Shown one piece after another: positions 53,143 to 61,739 of a stretch of DNA of 64,000 nucleotides. Source of the stretch: Niabella sp. (GTDB lineage Bacteria > Bacteroidota > Bacteroidia > Chitinophagales > Chitinophagaceae); the NCBI RefSeq assembly GCF_030150205.1, contig NZ_JASLGT010000011.1, positions 1 through 64,000 on the forward strand. Reading direction: 5' to 3'. Below the pieces are notes generated by a model, which had not been told where the DNA came from, did not search any database, and saw only the letters and a program-made list of their open reading frames with translations. How positions within the stretch are numbered: the first letter of the stretch is position 1; every line of letters begins with the position of its first letter. The translations under genes and the position numbers were made by a program.

Positions 53143-54132
53143 TTATTTCTTCATATACATCACTTCTTTTACCAGTTTCACCGTGCGGGGAACATCCGGC
53201 AATGCTGCAGCAACCAGGTTGGGTGCATAGTGCAGGGGGGCATCGGCCGCAGTGATCCGGCGGATGGGCGCATCCAGGTAATCGAACGCATCTTTCTGAA
53301 CGCGGTAAGAGATTTCGGATGAAACAGAGGCAAAGGGCCATTGCTCTTCCACAATTACCAACCGGTTTGTTTTACGTACACTGGCAAGGATGGTATCCAT
53401 ATCCAGCGGACGGATGGTTCTCAGGTCGATCACTTCAGCGCTGATCCCTTCTTTTTCCAACTCAGCGGCAGCACCCAATGCTACTTTCATCATTTTATTA
53501 AAAGAAATGATGGTAACATCGGTTCCGGCTTTTTTTACATCAGCCTTGCCCAGTTCGATATAATATTCTTCTTCGGGTACTTCCATTTTATCCCCGTACA
53601 TGACTTCACTTTCCATAAACATCACCGGGTCTTCTTCGTACCGGATGGCTTGTTTTAAAAGTCCTTTAGCATCATAAGGCGTACTTGGCGATACAACTTT
53701 AAGACCCGGAATATTGGCATACAGGGACTCAAATGCCGTGGAGTGCTGTGCACCCAACTGTCCTGCAGAACCGTTTCCGCCGCGAAAAACAATTGGACAT
53801 GAAATTTGCCCACCGCTCATTGCCAGCATCTTAGAAGCGGTATTTAAAATTTGATCCAGGGCCAGTACCGCAAAGTTCCAGGTCATGAATTCTACAATCG
53901 GACGAAGGCCGTTCTGAGCGGCACCTACGCCAACTGCCGCAAAACCCAATTCGGAAATAGGGGTATCAATCACCCTTTTTTCACCAAATTCGGCCAGCAT
54001 TCCCTGGCTTACTTTGTACGCACCATTATATTCAGCTACTTCCTCACCCATCAGAAACACGCGTTCGTCTCTTCTCATTTCTTCGGTCATTGCCTCTCTG
54101 AGGGCTTCTCTGAAAGCTATACTCCTTGCCAT
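53143..54132 (-). CDS. pdhB: Pyruvate dehydrogenase E1 component, beta subunit
   Basis: A 329-residue transketolase-like subunit that, with an alpha subunit not in this window, decarboxylates pyruvate using thiamine diphosphate. Motifs: FREALREAMTEEMRRDERVFLMGEEVAEYNGAYK, ELGFAAVGVGAAQNG, FRGGNGSAGQLGAQHST, KADVKKAGTDVTIISF, and VEEQWPFASVSSEI. Gene order with E1-alpha cannot be seen here. A consensus promoter lies upstream. Confidence 0.95.
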   Translation of the reverse strand: MARSIAFREALREAMTEEMRRDERVFLMGEEVAEYNGAYKVSQGMLAEFGEKRVIDTPISELGFAAVGVGAAQNGLRPIVEFMTWNFAVLALDQILNTASKMLAMSGGQISCPIVFRGGNGSAGQLGAQHSTAFESLYANIPGLKVVSPSTPYDAKGLLKQAIRYEEDPVMFMESEVMYGDKMEVPEEEYYIELGKADVKKAGTDVTIISFNKMMKVALGAAAELEKEGISAEVIDLRTIRPLDMDTILASVRKTNRLVIVEEQWPFASVSSEISYRVQKDAFDYLDAPIRRITAADAPLHYAPNLVAAALPDVPRTVKLVKEVMYMKK

Positions 54133-54161
54133 ACTTTGTAAATTGTCTTTTTTAAGAGTGG

Positions 54162-54193
54162 CAAATTTAAGTGAGATGCGTCAGAAAACCAAA
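54162..54193 (-). promoter_or_regulatory. Promoter of pdhB
   Basis: On the minus strand TTTG (54190-54193), a 20-bp spacer, then TAAATTTG (54162-54169), ending about 30 bases before the pdhB start. Confidence 0.75.
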
Positions 54194-54369
54194 GAAGGAT
54201 TATTCCCTGTTCTCCCATTAAAACTTTCAAAATACAATTATAAAACGGAACCCGTCTTTTCTATGGCTGGCACGCAGAAAAGACGGTGTCCCGGGCTGCG
54301 CTTATGATTGGCCGTATCCGCCGGAGTATAAAATTTGGCATTCGGGAGCCGATCCCTGAAATTTGCAGG

Positions 54370-55347
54370 ATGCAGCATTTTTCGATCATCATCATCGGAG
54401 GCGGGCCTATCGGGCTGGCCTGTGCCATTGAAGCACAAAAAGCGGGGCTGGATTATGTGATTTTAGAAAAAGGAAGCCTGGTAAACTCGCTTTATAACTA
54501 CCCGGTGAACATGACTTTTTTTTCCACCTCGGAGCGGCTGGAGATCGGCGGAGTGCCCTTTGTTTCCAATAACCCCAAACCAACCCGCAATGAAGCGCTC
54601 GAATACTACCGGCGGGTAACCAGCTCCTTTAACCTGAATATCCGCCTGTTTGAAGCCGTACAGCAGGTGGAGCGGAGTGTGGATCTTTTCGAGGTGATCA
54701 CATCCCGGAGCACCTATACTGCCGATCAGATCATTATTGCTACGGGTTTTTATGATATTCCTTACCTGCTGAATGTGCCGGGCGAAGAGCTGCCCAAAGT
54801 AACGCATTACTATAAGGACCCGCATTTTTATGCATTTCAGGATGTGGTGGTAGCGGGCGCCATGAATTCCGGTGTGGATGCGGCGCTGGAAACCTGGCGA
54901 AAGGGTGCCCGGGTTACCATGGTGGTGCGCGGACCGGAAATAGGAACCCGGGTAAAATATTGGGTACGTCCGGATATTGAGAACCGCATTAAGGAAGGCT
55001 CCATTAAAGCACTTTTCAATTCCACCATCCGGGAAATAAGGGAACAGGAGGTAGATATCGATACACCAGAAGGCATGGTTACATTGAAGAATGACTTTGT
55101 AATTGCTGCCACCGGCTATCAGCCCAACCTGCAGTTTTTAAAACAAATCGGTATTGAGCTGAGTGATGATGCGGTAAAATGTCCGCTATTGGATCCGGAA
55201 ACCCATGAATCCAGTGTAAGAGGCGTATACCTTGCCGGTGTGATTTGCGGGGGCATGAACACGCACCGGTTGTTTATCGAAAATTCCCGCGAGCACGCAG
55301 TGAAGATCATAAAAGCAATCAGCGACAGGCTGAACGCTAAACGCTGA
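54370..55347 (+). CDS. ypdA: YpdA-family putative bacillithiol disulfide reductase
   Basis: FAD/NADPH oxidoreductase of the YpdA (Bdr) family, proposed to reduce bacillithiol disulfide. Started at the ATG at 54370 (MQHFSIIIIGGGPIGLACAI), 325 residues; the frame to 54286 adds an Arg-rich stretch that does not fit. Motifs: GGGPIGLACAIEA (FAD), the YNYPVNMTFFSTSERLEIGGVPF signature, VVVAGAMNSGVDAALE (NADPH), VIAATGYQPN, and GVYLAGVICGGMNTHRLFIENSREH. In characterised YpdA, a Cys lies in the FAD loop; here a Cys is 3 residues further along (GLAC). Confidence 0.9.
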   Translation: MQHFSIIIIGGGPIGLACAIEAQKAGLDYVILEKGSLVNSLYNYPVNMTFFSTSERLEIGGVPFVSNNPKPTRNEALEYYRRVTSSFNLNIRLFEAVQQVERSVDLFEVITSRSTYTADQIIIATGFYDIPYLLNVPGEELPKVTHYYKDPHFYAFQDVVVAGAMNSGVDAALETWRKGARVTMVVRGPEIGTRVKYWVRPDIENRIKEGSIKALFNSTIREIREQEVDIDTPEGMVTLKNDFVIAATGYQPNLQFLKQIGIELSDDAVKCPLLDPETHESSVRGVYLAGVICGGMNTHRLFIENSREHAVKIIKAISDRLNAKR

Positions 55348-55358
55348 GGGCTGAATGC

Positions 55359-55505
55359 TGAACGCTGAAAGCTTGTTCCAGGTTCAAGGTTTCACGTTAG
55401 ATCCTGTTTCATATTCGATGTACAATACTGATAACTGAAGGCTACAAGCTGTTTAATGTTGGATTTCGTTGCATGCCTGAGAAGTAATTTCATTTCCACA
55501 TCTCT
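55359..55505. repeat. Dispersed repeat, copy A
   Basis: About 147 bp beginning TGAACGCTGAAAGCTTG and running to '...gaagtaatttcatttccaca', repeated nearly exactly at 55652-55818. The gap 55348-55850 holds no gene. Confidence 0.85.
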
Positions 55506-55651
55506 GCATTTTCAAATTTTCATATGTTTTGGGCGACAGGGAGACCGATGGGACAGGGGGTGTTGCTAACCGCTGGTTTCACATTCGATACAGGATGGCC
55601 GATATTGCTCACCAAATACTGCTCCATATTCCTAACCGGACTCATGCTCGC

Positions 55652-55818
55652 TGAACGCTGAAAGCTTGTTCCAGGTTCAAGGTTTCACGTTAGATCCTGT
55701 TTCATATTCGATGTACAATACTGATAACTGAAAACTGATAACTGAAGGCTACAAGCTGTTTAATGTTGGATTTCGTTTCATGCCTGAGAAGTAATTCCAT
55801 TTACACATTTCCACATCT
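55652..55818. repeat. Dispersed repeat, copy B
   Basis: Second copy of the segment at 55359-55505, longer because it carries an additional 'aaactgataactga'-type insertion. Its words match the 120-bp tandem units at 36.8 kb. Confidence 0.85.
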
Positions 55819-55850
55819 CCACATTTTCACATTTTCAAATTGCCACATTT

Positions 55851-57038
55851 TCAAATTATCCGTTCTATCACCATCGCGCTGGCACCACCGCCACCGTTAC
55901 AGATGCCTGCAGCACCATAGCGGCCATTATTTTGGTGGAGCACCTGGATCAGGGTTACAATGATGCGGGCACCGCTGGCACCCAGGGGATGCCCGATCGA
56001 TACCGCGCCTCCGTTTACATTTACCGTTGCCGGGTCTAATTTCATGCGCCGGGTATTTTCAATACCCACTACGCTAAATGCTTCATTCAGCTCCCAGAAA
56101 TCGATATCGGTCATACCCAGGCCGGCTTTTTCAACTGCCCGGGGAACAGCCAGTGAGGGCGTTGTGGTAAACCACTCGGGGGCCTGTTCTGCATCGGCAT
56201 AAGACAGGATCCTGGCAATGGGACGTAATCCCAGGGCTTCCGCCTTTTCTTTGCTGATGAGCACCAGGGCTGCAGCGCCATCATTCATCGTGCTGGCGTT
56301 TGCGGCGGTAACCGTACCGTCTTTTTTAAAAGAAGGTTTCAACGTGGCTATTTTATCAAATTTTACATTGAACGGCTCCTCATCTTTTGAAATAATCACC
56401 GGATCTCCCTTACGGGAAGGGACTGCTACCGGTATCACTTCCGCATCAAATTTTCCGGTTTCCCAGGCGCGCTGGCTGCGGTGATAGCTTTCTGTGGCAA
56501 AGGCATCCTGTGCTTCCCGGGAGATGCCACATTCACCTGCGCATAATTCGGCCGCCATACCCATCGCTTCACCGTTGTATACATCCGTTAAACCATCTTT
56601 TGCTAAACCATCAATAGCCGCTGTATTTCCGTATTTATTGCCCCAGCGCATATTATTGAGATAGAACGGAACATTGCTCATGCTTTCCATGCCGCCGGCT
56701 ACAACAATATCCGCATCGCCCAGGGCAATATGCTGTACGGCACCGGCGATCGCTTTCATGCCGCTGGCGCAAACCTTATTGACGGTTGTACAGTTGACGC
56801 TATCCGGCAAACCAGCAAATTTTGCGGCCTGACGGGCTGGGGCCTGTCCCAGGTTGGCCTGCAATACAGATCCCATGATCACATCGGTTACCAGCTCCGG
56901 ATCTATGCTGGCCTTCGCCAGGGCCGCCTTAATAGCGAAAGCACCCAGCTGGGTAGCACTAAGGTCTTTCAGGGCTCCTCCAAAACTGCAGATAGGCGTA
57001 CGAACCGCGGAGAGGATATATATTTCTTTAGGTAACAT
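55851..57038 (-). CDS. Acetyl-CoA C-acetyltransferase (thiolase)
   Basis: A 395-residue thiolase II-type enzyme joining or cleaving acetyl-CoA units. Active residues: the nucleophile Cys90 in VNKVCASGMKAI, the His in NGGAVSIGHPLGASGARI, and the second Cys in GICNGGGGASAMVIERI. It is a soluble homotetramer in the family. A -7 element lies 17 bases upstream. No other fatty-acid or polyhydroxybutyrate gene is adjacent. Confidence 0.95.
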   Translation of the reverse strand: MLPKEIYILSAVRTPICSFGGALKDLSATQLGAFAIKAALAKASIDPELVTDVIMGSVLQANLGQAPARQAAKFAGLPDSVNCTTVNKVCASGMKAIAGAVQHIALGDADIVVAGGMESMSNVPFYLNNMRWGNKYGNTAAIDGLAKDGLTDVYNGEAMGMAAELCAGECGISREAQDAFATESYHRSQRAWETGKFDAEVIPVAVPSRKGDPVIISKDEEPFNVKFDKIATLKPSFKKDGTVTAANASTMNDGAAALVLISKEKAEALGLRPIARILSYADAEQAPEWFTTTPSLAVPRAVEKAGLGMTDIDFWELNEAFSVVGIENTRRMKLDPATVNVNGGAVSIGHPLGASGARIIVTLIQVLHQNNGRYGAAGICNGGGGASAMVIERII

Positions 57039-57054
57039 CTTATTTTTATTTCAA

Positions 57055-57062
57055 CAAATGTA
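57055..57062 (-). promoter_or_regulatory. -7 element upstream of the thiolase gene
   Basis: The minus strand reads TACATTTG, matching TAnnTTTG, 16 bases before the start codon. No clear -33 element. Confidence 0.45.
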
Positions 57063-57270
57063 GGGGAAATTTCTTTTCAGTAACGAGTGTTAGTTTTTAT
57101 ATGCACATTGCTGGATATAAAATTAAAGACCGGAATATCCTGTTGTTGCCCCGGTTCTTTATCCCTGAACGTTAGGCTTACTTTTCTATTTTTGAAGAGT
57201 TCTCATTTTATATTTCTCCCAAGGATGCCGTATTTTAGCAGCTGCCTGATTGAATGATAAATAAAACGAT

Positions 57271-58491
57271 ATGAAGCTTATTTTTTTGAACCTCTTACTG
57301 ATTGCATTATGTGTTTCCTGCGCCACTGCCCGGGTTCCCAAAACACCGGCAACGGACCCGGCACATGCTATCAGGACCGGTGCGGATCAAACCGAAAAAT
57401 ATGTTCCGTACCTGGCGGGTAAACGCGTAGGGGTATTAGCCAATCCTACAACGCGGATCGGGAACCTGCATCTGGTAGACAGCCTGCTGGCGCGCGGCAT
57501 TAAAATCGTAAAAGTGTTTGGCCCGGAGCATGGCTTTCGCGGTGATGCAGATGCCGGTGCCGTAGTCAATGATGCCGTGGATGCAAAAACCGGTATCCCG
57601 GTGATTTCCTTGTATGGCAAAAAGAGCAAGCCTTCCAAAGAAGACCTGGCAGATGTGGATGTAATGATCTTTGATGTGCAGGATGTGGGCACGCGGTTTT
57701 ACACCTATATTAATGTTATGGGCCGCATTATGGAAGCCTGCGCCGAAAATAACAAAGAGCTGCTGATCCTGGACCGGCCCAATCCAAATGGCTACCTGGT
57801 GGATGGTCCTGTGCTGGATATGCGGCTGAAGTCGGGCATTGGCGCTTATCCCATTCCCATTGCACATGGGCTTACCATTGGCGAGCTGGCGCAAATGATC
57901 AATGGCGAGGGCTGGCTTCCCGGGAAAATGAAGGCAGCCATTAAGATCATACCCGTGGCCAATTACACGCATGATCTGCCCTATACGCTGCCGGTGGCGC
58001 CTTCTCCCAACCTGAACACACAGCAAAGCATTTTGTTGTATCCTTCCCTGTGCCTGTTTGAGGGTACCATTATCAGTCAGGGCAGGGGCACCCATTACCC
58101 GTTTGCAATACTGGGCGCTCCGGCGCTGAAGGGCAAGTATGCATTTGAATTTACCCCGGTAGCTATTAAAGGAATGAGTGCTACACCACTGCATAAAGAC
58201 CAGGTATGTTATGGACTCGACCTCCGCAACTATGATATGACGGGGCTGATCCGCGGGCGCAAGATCAATATTCAGTGGATGATCGAACTATATAAAGCTT
58301 ATCCGGATCCGTCGAAATTTTTTGATAAAACGCAAAGCAACCAGATCGGGGATATTGATAAGCTGGCCGGGGTCTATGATTTTAAAAAGCAGATCATCGA
58401 AGGCCGGTCAGAAGCCGAGATCCGCAAGAGCTGGGAGCCGGGTTTGGGGGCTTACAAAAAAATGCGGAAGCAGTACCTGCTGTATCCATAA
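57271..58491 (+). CDS. namZ: NamZ-type exo-beta-N-acetylmuramidase (DUF1343) lipoprotein
   Basis: Exo-muramidase family (DUF1343, GH171) that releases N-acetylmuramic acid from peptidoglycan fragments, used in cell-wall recycling. A signal peptide with lipobox CVSC (Cys17) anchors it. Typical motifs: KRVGVLANPTT, FGPEHGFRGDADAG, VISLYGKKSKPSKEDL, DVMIFDVQDVGTRFYTYI, LDRPNPNG, VAPSPNLNT and FEGTIISQGRGTHYPF. 406 residues, normal. It stands alone, but fits with the cell-wall theme of the 1-11 kb block. Confidence 0.94.
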   Translation: MKLIFLNLLLIALCVSCATARVPKTPATDPAHAIRTGADQTEKYVPYLAGKRVGVLANPTTRIGNLHLVDSLLARGIKIVKVFGPEHGFRGDADAGAVVNDAVDAKTGIPVISLYGKKSKPSKEDLADVDVMIFDVQDVGTRFYTYINVMGRIMEACAENNKELLILDRPNPNGYLVDGPVLDMRLKSGIGAYPIPIAHGLTIGELAQMINGEGWLPGKMKAAIKIIPVANYTHDLPYTLPVAPSPNLNTQQSILLYPSLCLFEGTIISQGRGTHYPFAILGAPALKGKYAFEFTPVAIKGMSATPLHKDQVCYGLDLRNYDMTGLIRGRKINIQWMIELYKAYPDPSKFFDKTQSNQIGDIDKLAGVYDFKKQIIEGRSEAEIRKSWEPGLGAYKKMRKQYLLYP

Positions 58492-58685
58492 TGCGATTTC
58501 TTTCCCGCAGATTGCCGCTGATGGCTTCGCAGATTTTCGCTGATATTTCCGCGCCATTTGCGTAAAGAATCCGCGTGAATCAGCGGGAACATTCCCTGCA
58601 GGTATCGCGAAATTTTTATGTTCCTGTGTAATCTACGGCAATCGTTCCTGGTTGCAATACAAAAACCCAAATGAAAAATTTTATG

Positions 58686-58693
58686 TACGTTTG
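58686..58693 (+). promoter_or_regulatory. -7 element of the DUF3822-rsmD operon
   Basis: TACGTTTG matches TAnnTTTG, 19 bases before the GTG start at 58713. No TTTG at the normal spacing. Confidence 0.5.
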
Positions 58694-58712
58694 CTCCCTA
58701 ATAAGAAAGTAA

Positions 58713-59525
58713 GTGCAGGCTAGATTTGAAATAAACGGAACATATTTTTTAGACCCCGAAAACAGTGTTTTGGCCATTCAGACCGGCCCCGGGTATTTGG
58801 CCTATGCTGTTTGTGATACATTGGGCTCCAGGCTGGGAATGCTAAAATGGTATTCAACAGAAAAAAACAGCTTGCAGGAACTGCTGTCCGGGATCCCGGA
58901 AATTCAGCATCCTTTTCAGAAAAAGATCATTGCCTTTGATTTTCCCGCCTATACTTTACTGCCGGCAGCGTTGAACCTGGGCGATAACAGCGCATTGCTG
59001 CACCTGGCAGGTGCCGATCCGCAGGACCATATTCTTAATGAGCATGTAGGCAACGATATTGCCCTCAACTATTCGGTGCCTTTTGCATTGCTGAACGAGT
59101 GCATTCATAATATACCAGGTGCATCTTACTGGCATTTGCAAAAGATCCGTATTACCGAAGCGCTGCAAGACAGTAAAGGGGCGATCATGGATGTAAATAT
59201 CATTGATCATGCCTTTTCGGTAGTGGCAGTAAAAGACGGAAAGTTGTTGCTGGCACAGCATTATACCTACAAGGCGCCCGAAGATGTATTATTTTACCTG
59301 TTAAAGATCGCAGAAGTACATCAGCTTGCACAAACAGAGGTGCAGGTAAATGTTTCAGGACTGATCGATGCCGATGCACAGCTTTACAAAATGCTGTATG
59401 CGTATTTCCTGAACATCCGGTTAATGAATGCCGGTTGGCTGGCTGAGGCCGAACAAACCTGTCCGCCACACTATTTTACTACTCTAAAACAAATTGCTCT
59501 ATGCGAATTATCGCCGGTGCATTAG
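58713..59525 (+). CDS. DUF3822 family protein
   Basis: A 270-residue protein of a Bacteroidota family with an ASKHA-like pattern (NSVLAIQTGPGYLAYAVCD; later VVAVKDGKLLLAQHYTYKAPEDVLFYLL), function unknown. It starts with GTG; the -7 element upstream supports this start. As in many Bacteroidota it precedes rsmD, here with a 25-base overlap, so the two are translated together. Confidence 0.88.
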   Translation: MQARFEINGTYFLDPENSVLAIQTGPGYLAYAVCDTLGSRLGMLKWYSTEKNSLQELLSGIPEIQHPFQKKIIAFDFPAYTLLPAALNLGDNSALLHLAGADPQDHILNEHVGNDIALNYSVPFALLNECIHNIPGASYWHLQKIRITEALQDSKGAIMDVNIIDHAFSVVAVKDGKLLLAQHYTYKAPEDVLFYLLKIAEVHQLAQTEVQVNVSGLIDADAQLYKMLYAYFLNIRLMNAGWLAEAEQTCPPHYFTTLKQIALCELSPVH

Positions 59526-60049
59526 GCGGAAGAAAGATCAATCCTCCGGCGAAGATGCCCTATACAAGGCCAACCACGGATGTTGCCAAAGAAGGGTTGT
59601 TTAACGTGCTGCAACACCGGATCGATTTTGAAGATATCAAGACCCTGGACCTGTTTGGTGGTACCGGCAGCATCAGCTATGAACTGGCCAGCCGGGGTGC
59701 CGGAGATCTCACCATCGTGGAGAAAGATAATGTGATGTTTGAGTTTATAAAGAAAACCGCTGCTACGCTCAAAATTGAAAACATGAAATTTGTAAAAATG
59801 GATGTTTTCAAATACCTGGAAAGCTGCAATGTGACCTATGATTTTATTTTTGCTGGTCCGCCTTACGCGTTAACCGCCATTGATGAATTGCCGAAACTCA
59901 TCATCGGCAGGCAATTGCTGAAGGAGAACGGCTGGTTTGTATTGGAGCATACCCCCCGGAATGATTACAAACAGTTTGAAAAATACAGCTTCGAGAAAAA
60001 CTACGGCACCACCATTTTTTCCGTTTTTGTAAATAGATCTGATGTTTGA
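59501..60049 (+). CDS. rsmD: 16S rRNA (guanine966-N2)-methyltransferase, altered motif IV
   Basis: Methylates G966 of 16S rRNA. 182 residues with the RsmD start MRIIAGALGGRKI, RPTTDVAKEGLFNVL, and the SAM loop TLDLFGGTGSISYELASRG. The catalytic motif, usually DPPY or DPPF, reads AGPPYAL: the Asp codon is GGT (Gly). This Asp normally holds the target amine, so activity may be reduced or absent. The rest of the protein is intact. Overlaps DUF3822 by 25 bases. Confidence 0.92.
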   Translation: MRIIAGALGGRKINPPAKMPYTRPTTDVAKEGLFNVLQHRIDFEDIKTLDLFGGTGSISYELASRGAGDLTIVEKDNVMFEFIKKTAATLKIENMKFVKMDVFKYLESCNVTYDFIFAGPPYALTAIDELPKLIIGRQLLKENGWFVLEHTPRNDYKQFEKYSFEKNYGTTIFSVFVNRSDV

Positions 60050-60105
60050 GGCATTCCCGATGCTGAATGCTGAAGGCTAAACGCGGTTTTTTAGTACCTT
60101 TACAA

Positions 60106-60675
60106 ATGCTAAAGTCCGAAGCAAGAACAGCATATTTGCAGCAACGTGCCCAGATTACTTTAAAACAACAGGCAATATGGGATGATCTGTTATTGATCAA
60201 CCTCCAACAACTGTCCATGCCACCTCTGCATGCTGTATTCAGCTATGCCGCCATTGAACGGCGTAAGGAGATCAGTACCGATGCCATCTTAAGTTATCTT
60301 GAATTCCGGAATCCCGGTCTGCAGATTGCTTACCCGGTTTATGACGCACGGTCTTCGTTGATGGAAGCCGTTTGGGTGGATGAAAACACGTTGTTCAGCG
60401 TGAACGAATTTGGCATCAGCGAACCAACGGATGGTAGGGTGGCACAACCCCGGGAACTGGACCTGGTCTTTGTGCCGTTACTGTGCTTTGATGAGCGGGG
60501 ATACCGCGTAGGGTATGGGAAGGGCGTATATGACCGCTACCTGAAAGAAGTGCGACCGGATGCGCTGCTGGTGGGGTTAAGTTATTTTGAACCTGTGCCC
60601 CTGATCGCAGATACCGATAAATTTGACGTACCTTTAAACTATTGTATTACGCCGCAAGGGATTTATGAGTTTTAA
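60106..60675 (+). CDS. 5-formyltetrahydrofolate cyclo-ligase
   Basis: Converts 5-formyl-THF to methenyl-THF with ATP (MTHFS/YgfA family). Started at the ATG at 60106 (MLKSEARTAYLQQRAQIT, 189 residues); a longer frame opens at 60067 in repeat-like sequence. Motifs: AIERRKEISTDAIL, and the nucleotide-binding PLLCFDERGYRVGYGKGVYDRYL. The 3' end overlaps lpxK by 11 bases. Confidence 0.93.
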   Translation: MLKSEARTAYLQQRAQITLKQQAIWDDLLLINLQQLSMPPLHAVFSYAAIERRKEISTDAILSYLEFRNPGLQIAYPVYDARSSLMEAVWVDENTLFSVNEFGISEPTDGRVAQPRELDLVFVPLLCFDERGYRVGYGKGVYDRYLKEVRPDALLVGLSYFEPVPLIADTDKFDVPLNYCITPQGIYEF

Positions 60676-61735
60676 GAACATTATCAAAAAGAAATATAAG
60701 TTACTGTTACCCGTTTCATGGCTGTATGTTGCCGGCGTTCGTCTTTTTAGTTTTTTGTACGATTCGGGGTTAAAAAAAAGCTGGTCTTACCCGCTTCCGG
60801 TGATCTGCATCGGGAACCTTTCTGTGGGCGGTACGGGCAAGTCGCCCATGGTTGAATATATCGTGCGGCTGCTGAAGGACCGTTACCGGATAGCAACTGT
60901 CAGCCGTGGATATGGCCGCAAAACCAGGGGATTCCTGGTTGCGGATGATCAAACAACGGCCGCAATGATCGGAGACGAACCCATGCAGTTTCATGCGAAA
61001 TTTCCGGAGATCACCGTGGCGGTGGCAGAAAAAAGAACAACGGCGATTGACGCACTGCTTCAAAACGAAAAGCCGGAGGTGATCCTGCTCGATGATGCGT
61101 TTCAGCATCGTGCTGTTACCGCCGGGCTCAACATCCTGCTTACAGCGTATGATAACCGGTTTCCCGGAGACTATTACCTGCCCGCCGGACAGCTCCGGGA
61201 TCTGAAGTCGCACTATAAAGGAGCCGGTTGTATTGTGGTAACCAAGTGCCCCGCTTTCTTGCCGGAACAGGAACAGCAAGCCATCCTGCAGGAAATAAAT
61301 CCGCAGCCCGGACAGCAGGTGCTTTTTGCAACACTGGAATACGGAGTTATGTATCCGGCTTTTGGAGAGAAACAGCGGGTGCCGGATGGTATCAGCACCT
61401 TGCTGTTGTTAACAGGTATCGCCAATCCGGAGCCGTTGAAGGAAGAGTTGCTGCAATATAAAAAAGAGATCCGGACCTTTTATTTTGAAGACCATTACGA
61501 GTTCCGGCAGGCAGATATTGACCGGCTGCTGCTTGAATACACGGCCTTTAAAGACGGTACGGCTGCATTTATTACAACGGAAAAAGACAGTGTACGACTG
61601 CTTCCATTTAAAGCACAGTTGGCGCAGGTAGCATTGTTTGTGTTGCCGGTGCGTCATTGCTTTTTATTGGACGGGAGCAAAAAATTTGATACCTTGATCG
61701 GGAATTTTATTCAAAACTTTGAAAAACCGCATTGA
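60665..61735 (+). CDS. lpxK: Tetraacyldisaccharide 4'-kinase
   Basis: Phosphorylates the 4' position of the lipid A precursor, so the organism has lipopolysaccharide or a lipid A-bearing outer membrane. Walker A IGNLSVGGTGKSP, the typical VSRGYGRKTRG, DEPMQFHAKFP, and VILLDDAFQHRAV, with an N-terminal membrane-associated helix (about 12-32). 356 residues, normal. Confidence 0.96.
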   Translation: MSFKNIIKKKYKLLLPVSWLYVAGVRLFSFLYDSGLKKSWSYPLPVICIGNLSVGGTGKSPMVEYIVRLLKDRYRIATVSRGYGRKTRGFLVADDQTTAAMIGDEPMQFHAKFPEITVAVAEKRTTAIDALLQNEKPEVILLDDAFQHRAVTAGLNILLTAYDNRFPGDYYLPAGQLRDLKSHYKGAGCIVVTKCPAFLPEQEQQAILQEINPQPGQQVLFATLEYGVMYPAFGEKQRVPDGISTLLLLTGIANPEPLKEELLQYKKEIRTFYFEDHYEFRQADIDRLLLEYTAFKDGTAAFITTEKDSVRLLPFKAQLAQVALFVLPVRHCFLLDGSKKFDTLIGNFIQNFEKPH

Positions 61736-61739
61736 TTTT

